From positions 1-24,244 of the forward strand of contig JANXUN010000685.1 of assembly GCA_025356185.1 (NCBI GenBank): a stretch of DNA of 24,244 nucleotides. The letters are read 5' to 3'. This document shows, in pieces, positions 22,552-24,244 of the stretch. Position 1 is the stretch's first letter. Every line of letters begins with the position of its first letter. The notes beneath the pieces were generated by a model that worked only from the letters and a program-made list of their open reading frames with translations, did no database searches and was not told the origin of the DNA. The position numbers and the translations under genes were made by a program. Origin of the DNA: Gemmatimonadaceae bacterium. GTDB taxonomy: Bacteria > Gemmatimonadota > Gemmatimonadetes > Gemmatimonadales > Gemmatimonadaceae.

Positions 22552-24084
22552 CTAGCTCGAAGCCATCGCGCGTGCAGCACCCGCTTCGGCACGACGCAGA
22601 TGCGATTCCGCTGTGACTACACACGCGTTGACATCACGCAACAGCTCCGCGCCGCGTTTCGCCGCATCACCGGTAAGCGAGACGACGTTGACGCGCACGT
22701 TGAGTGCTGCGCCTTTGCACGCGGCGTGCGCGATGAGTGCGGCAACTGCACCATCGGTGCTGGCGTTGCTGTTGCCGCGTTCGGTCACTGCTGCGGCAAG
22801 TTCGCAGACGTCGGCCGCAGCGCGCGCGGTTTCCAGCGGCACTTCTGCCGCGCCAATCAGCGCGTTGCTGATCGCGGCTTCGCGTGCGCGCAGTGCGTCT
22901 TCGGGTTCGCGCGGCATTGCATACGCGGTGCGCACGTGCTCGTACGAGTCGGCGTCGTGTTGCACGAGTCCGGCAAGATGACGCCGAAGCGCGCTAGCTT
23001 TAAGCGACAGTTCTTTCATTTCATTCTCGACGGCGGCGTATTTCTTTTTGCCGATCGTGAGTCCCGCCACCATTTGCGCGAGCGCAGCAGCAAGTGCGCC
23101 AACGTGTGCGGCGACGCTGCCGCCTCCGGGTGTTGGTGTGGGCCCAGCGACGCTCGACATGAAGCCGTCTACTGATTCACCACCCGCGACGAGGTCGCGC
23201 ACTTTTCGGTCGAGCAACATGTTGGGCGAATAGTCGCGCAACTGCACGTGACGCGCGCCGGCTTCGAGCAACACGCGTTCGGGTACGAGACCAACGAGTT
23301 CACTCCATGTGACCTGCACGCCGTGCGCGGCCGCTTCGGACTTTACGATTTCGTACACGCGATGCAGCGGCGTCTTTTCGGTGTCGACCAAGTTCATCGA
23401 CACTTGCGCCTGGCCATCGACCTCGAGGCCCAGGCCTTTCACGTAGCGCAGTCCGCCGGATGAGCCGCGAATGGCTTTCGCGATTTCCTTCGCAACGGGA
23501 AGGTTTTTGGCGTCGCCTAAATACACGTTGTACGCGACCAGAAACGGGCGCGCGCCAATCGCTGTGGCGCCGGCGGTGGGGTGCACTTGGGCGTTGCCAA
23601 AATCGGGAACGCGCGCGGCGTTGACGCGAATGTCGTCACGCAGTCCTTCAAACTCGCCGCGACGAACGTCGGCCAGGTTTTCGCGCGCTGGTGTTGTAGC
23701 GGCGCGCTCGTACAGGTACACGGGAATGTGCAACTCATTCGCGACGCGGGCACCGAGCTCGCGAGCGAGGGCGATGCAGTCGTCCATGGTGGTGCCGTCG
23801 AGTGGAATGAATGGCACCACATCGGTTGCGCCGATGCGCGGGTGTTCGCCTTGATGTTTGGTGAGATCGATGCGATCCCGTGCAACCGACATTGCGGCGA
23901 ACGCTGCGGGCACGGCGGCGTCGAGAGATGCTACCGCGGTGATGACCGTGCGGTTGTGCGACGGATCGCTCGAGACGTCGAGCACATGCGCGCCCGGTGT
24001 GTTCGCAATAGCATCACGAATGGCGGCGATGACGGAAGGGTCGCGGCCTTCGGAGAAATTCGGAACGAGCTCGACGAGGGGCAT
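22552..24084 (-). CDS. Glutamate formimidoyltransferase / formimidoyltetrahydrofolate cyclodeaminase (fused)
   Basis: A 510-residue bifunctional enzyme like mammalian FTCD (541 residues). It moves the formimino group from N-formimino-L-glutamate to tetrahydrofolate and then deaminates it to 5,10-methenyl-THF with ammonia release, the end of one histidine degradation route. Residues 1-300 are the transferase: LVELVPNFSEGRD, DPSHNRTVIT and HQGEHPRIGATDVVPF, whose His81 corresponds to the catalytic His of FTCD. Residues about 305-505 are the cyclodeaminase: SSVAGPTPTPGGGSVAAHVG, QHDADSY with the likely catalytic Asp, and ERGNSNASTDG. No other hut gene is in the window. No Shine-Dalgarno is evident before ATG 24084. 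Confidence 0.94.
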   Translation of the reverse strand: MPLVELVPNFSEGRDPSVIAAIRDAIANTPGAHVLDVSSDPSHNRTVITAVASLDAAVPAAFAAMSVARDRIDLTKHQGEHPRIGATDVVPFIPLDGTTMDDCIALARELGARVANELHIPVYLYERAATTPARENLADVRRGEFEGLRDDIRVNAARVPDFGNAQVHPTAGATAIGARPFLVAYNVYLGDAKNLPVAKEIAKAIRGSSGGLRYVKGLGLEVDGQAQVSMNLVDTEKTPLHRVYEIVKSEAAAHGVQVTWSELVGLVPERVLLEAGARHVQLRDYSPNMLLDRKVRDLVAGGESVDGFMSSVAGPTPTPGGGSVAAHVGALAAALAQMVAGLTIGKKKYAAVENEMKELSLKASALRRHLAGLVQHDADSYEHVRTAYAMPREPEDALRAREAAISNALIGAAEVPLETARAAADVCELAAAVTERGNSNASTDGAVAALIAHAACKGAALNVRVNVVSLTGDAAKRGAELLRDVNACVVTAESHLRRAEAGAARAMASS

Positions 24085-24111
24085 GGACGATATTTCGGAT
24101 TGAGAAAAGGC

Positions 24112-24244
24112 AGTTGCCAGTTTGCCCGCAGGTTAGTTGCCAGTTTGCCTGCAGGTCAGTTGCCAGTTTAACGGCGGGTGAAACCGCGGGTTAACTGCAA
24201 ACTGCAGGCGGGGGTTGACTGCGAACAGCGGGCGGCGGTTTAAC
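24112..24244. repeat. Two-orientation array of 23-24-base repeats
   Basis: Upstream of the FTCD gene, 23-base units AGTTGCCAGTTTGCC-C/T-GCAGGT-T/C occur at 24112-24134 and 24135-24157, with a diverged third copy at 24158-24180. They are followed by 24-base units GGTTAACTGCAAACTGCAGG (plus four bases) at 24189-24212 and a related unit at 24213-24236, and a third begins at 24237 and leaves the window. The second group resembles the first in inverted orientation (GCAAACTG versus CAGTTTGC), so the region can fold back on itself. There are no unique spacers, so it is not a CRISPR array. The FTCD promoter must lie in or beyond it. Confidence 0.75.

Noticed and set aside
22417..23175. 252-residue plus-strand open frame at the end of the propeller gene and over FTCD
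   Set aside because: It is antisense to the cyclodeaminase domain, Cys/Arg-rich and without recognisable features.
24112..24244. CRISPR array
   Set aside because: The units are adjacent without unique spacers and occur in both orientations.

Overview
The window is bacterial chromosome of moderately high GC. It opens with the end of the str operon, runs through the S10 and spc ribosomal-protein operons, and ends in a mosaic of single genes and dispersed repeats. The EF-Tu variant, the low-complexity tails on several ribosomal proteins, the secreted 6-bladed propeller protein and the repeat types fit a Gemmatimonadota-like bacterium. That placement is inference; no rRNA is present to settle it.

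Positions 1-13860 hold one collinear cluster on the + strand: fusA (3' part), tuf, a long palindromic element, then rpsJ-rplC-rplD-rplW-rplB-rpsS-rplV-rpsC-rplP-rpmC-rpsQ-rplN-rplX-rplE-rpsN-rpsH-rplF-rplR-rpsE-rpmD-rplO-secY, followed by adk to 14537. Spacing is tight, with several TAATG-type overlaps, so most of these genes are probably co-transcribed and translationally coupled. The order is the textbook one, but details are not. EF-Tu has a lengthened switch I in which RGITI reads KIMTI. rplR (L18) carries an in-frame TAG at codon 90, yet the remaining 28 codons are intact up to a TGA at the expected full length. S5 has an N-terminal Gly/Arg extension of about 90 residues, and L5, L29 and L30 also carry extensions.

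After adk the canonical order stops. Instead of map-infA-rpmJ-rpsM-rpsK-rpsD-rpoA-rplQ there is a sensor histidine kinase on the - strand (14589-16418), a secreted alpha/beta hydrolase, and only then map (17529-18305). None of the alpha-operon genes are in the window.

From 18383 onward come a secreted DinB-like protein paired with a secreted serine hydrolase of the class A beta-lactamase fold, then an Xre/MbcA-ParS-type antitoxin with an overlapping RES-domain toxin. The antitoxin has a good promoter placed so that its mRNA would be leaderless. A patch of short ACGGAT/GGAACTGA repeats, a secreted beta-propeller protein and a convergent bifunctional formiminotransferase-cyclodeaminase (histidine/folate metabolism) follow. 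The window ends in a two-orientation array of 23-24-base repeats.

The best candidates for something new are the amber codon inside rplR, the altered EF-Tu switch I, the RGG-like S5 tail and the 59-base hairpin between tuf and rpsJ. No tRNA, rRNA, CRISPR array or transposase gene was seen.
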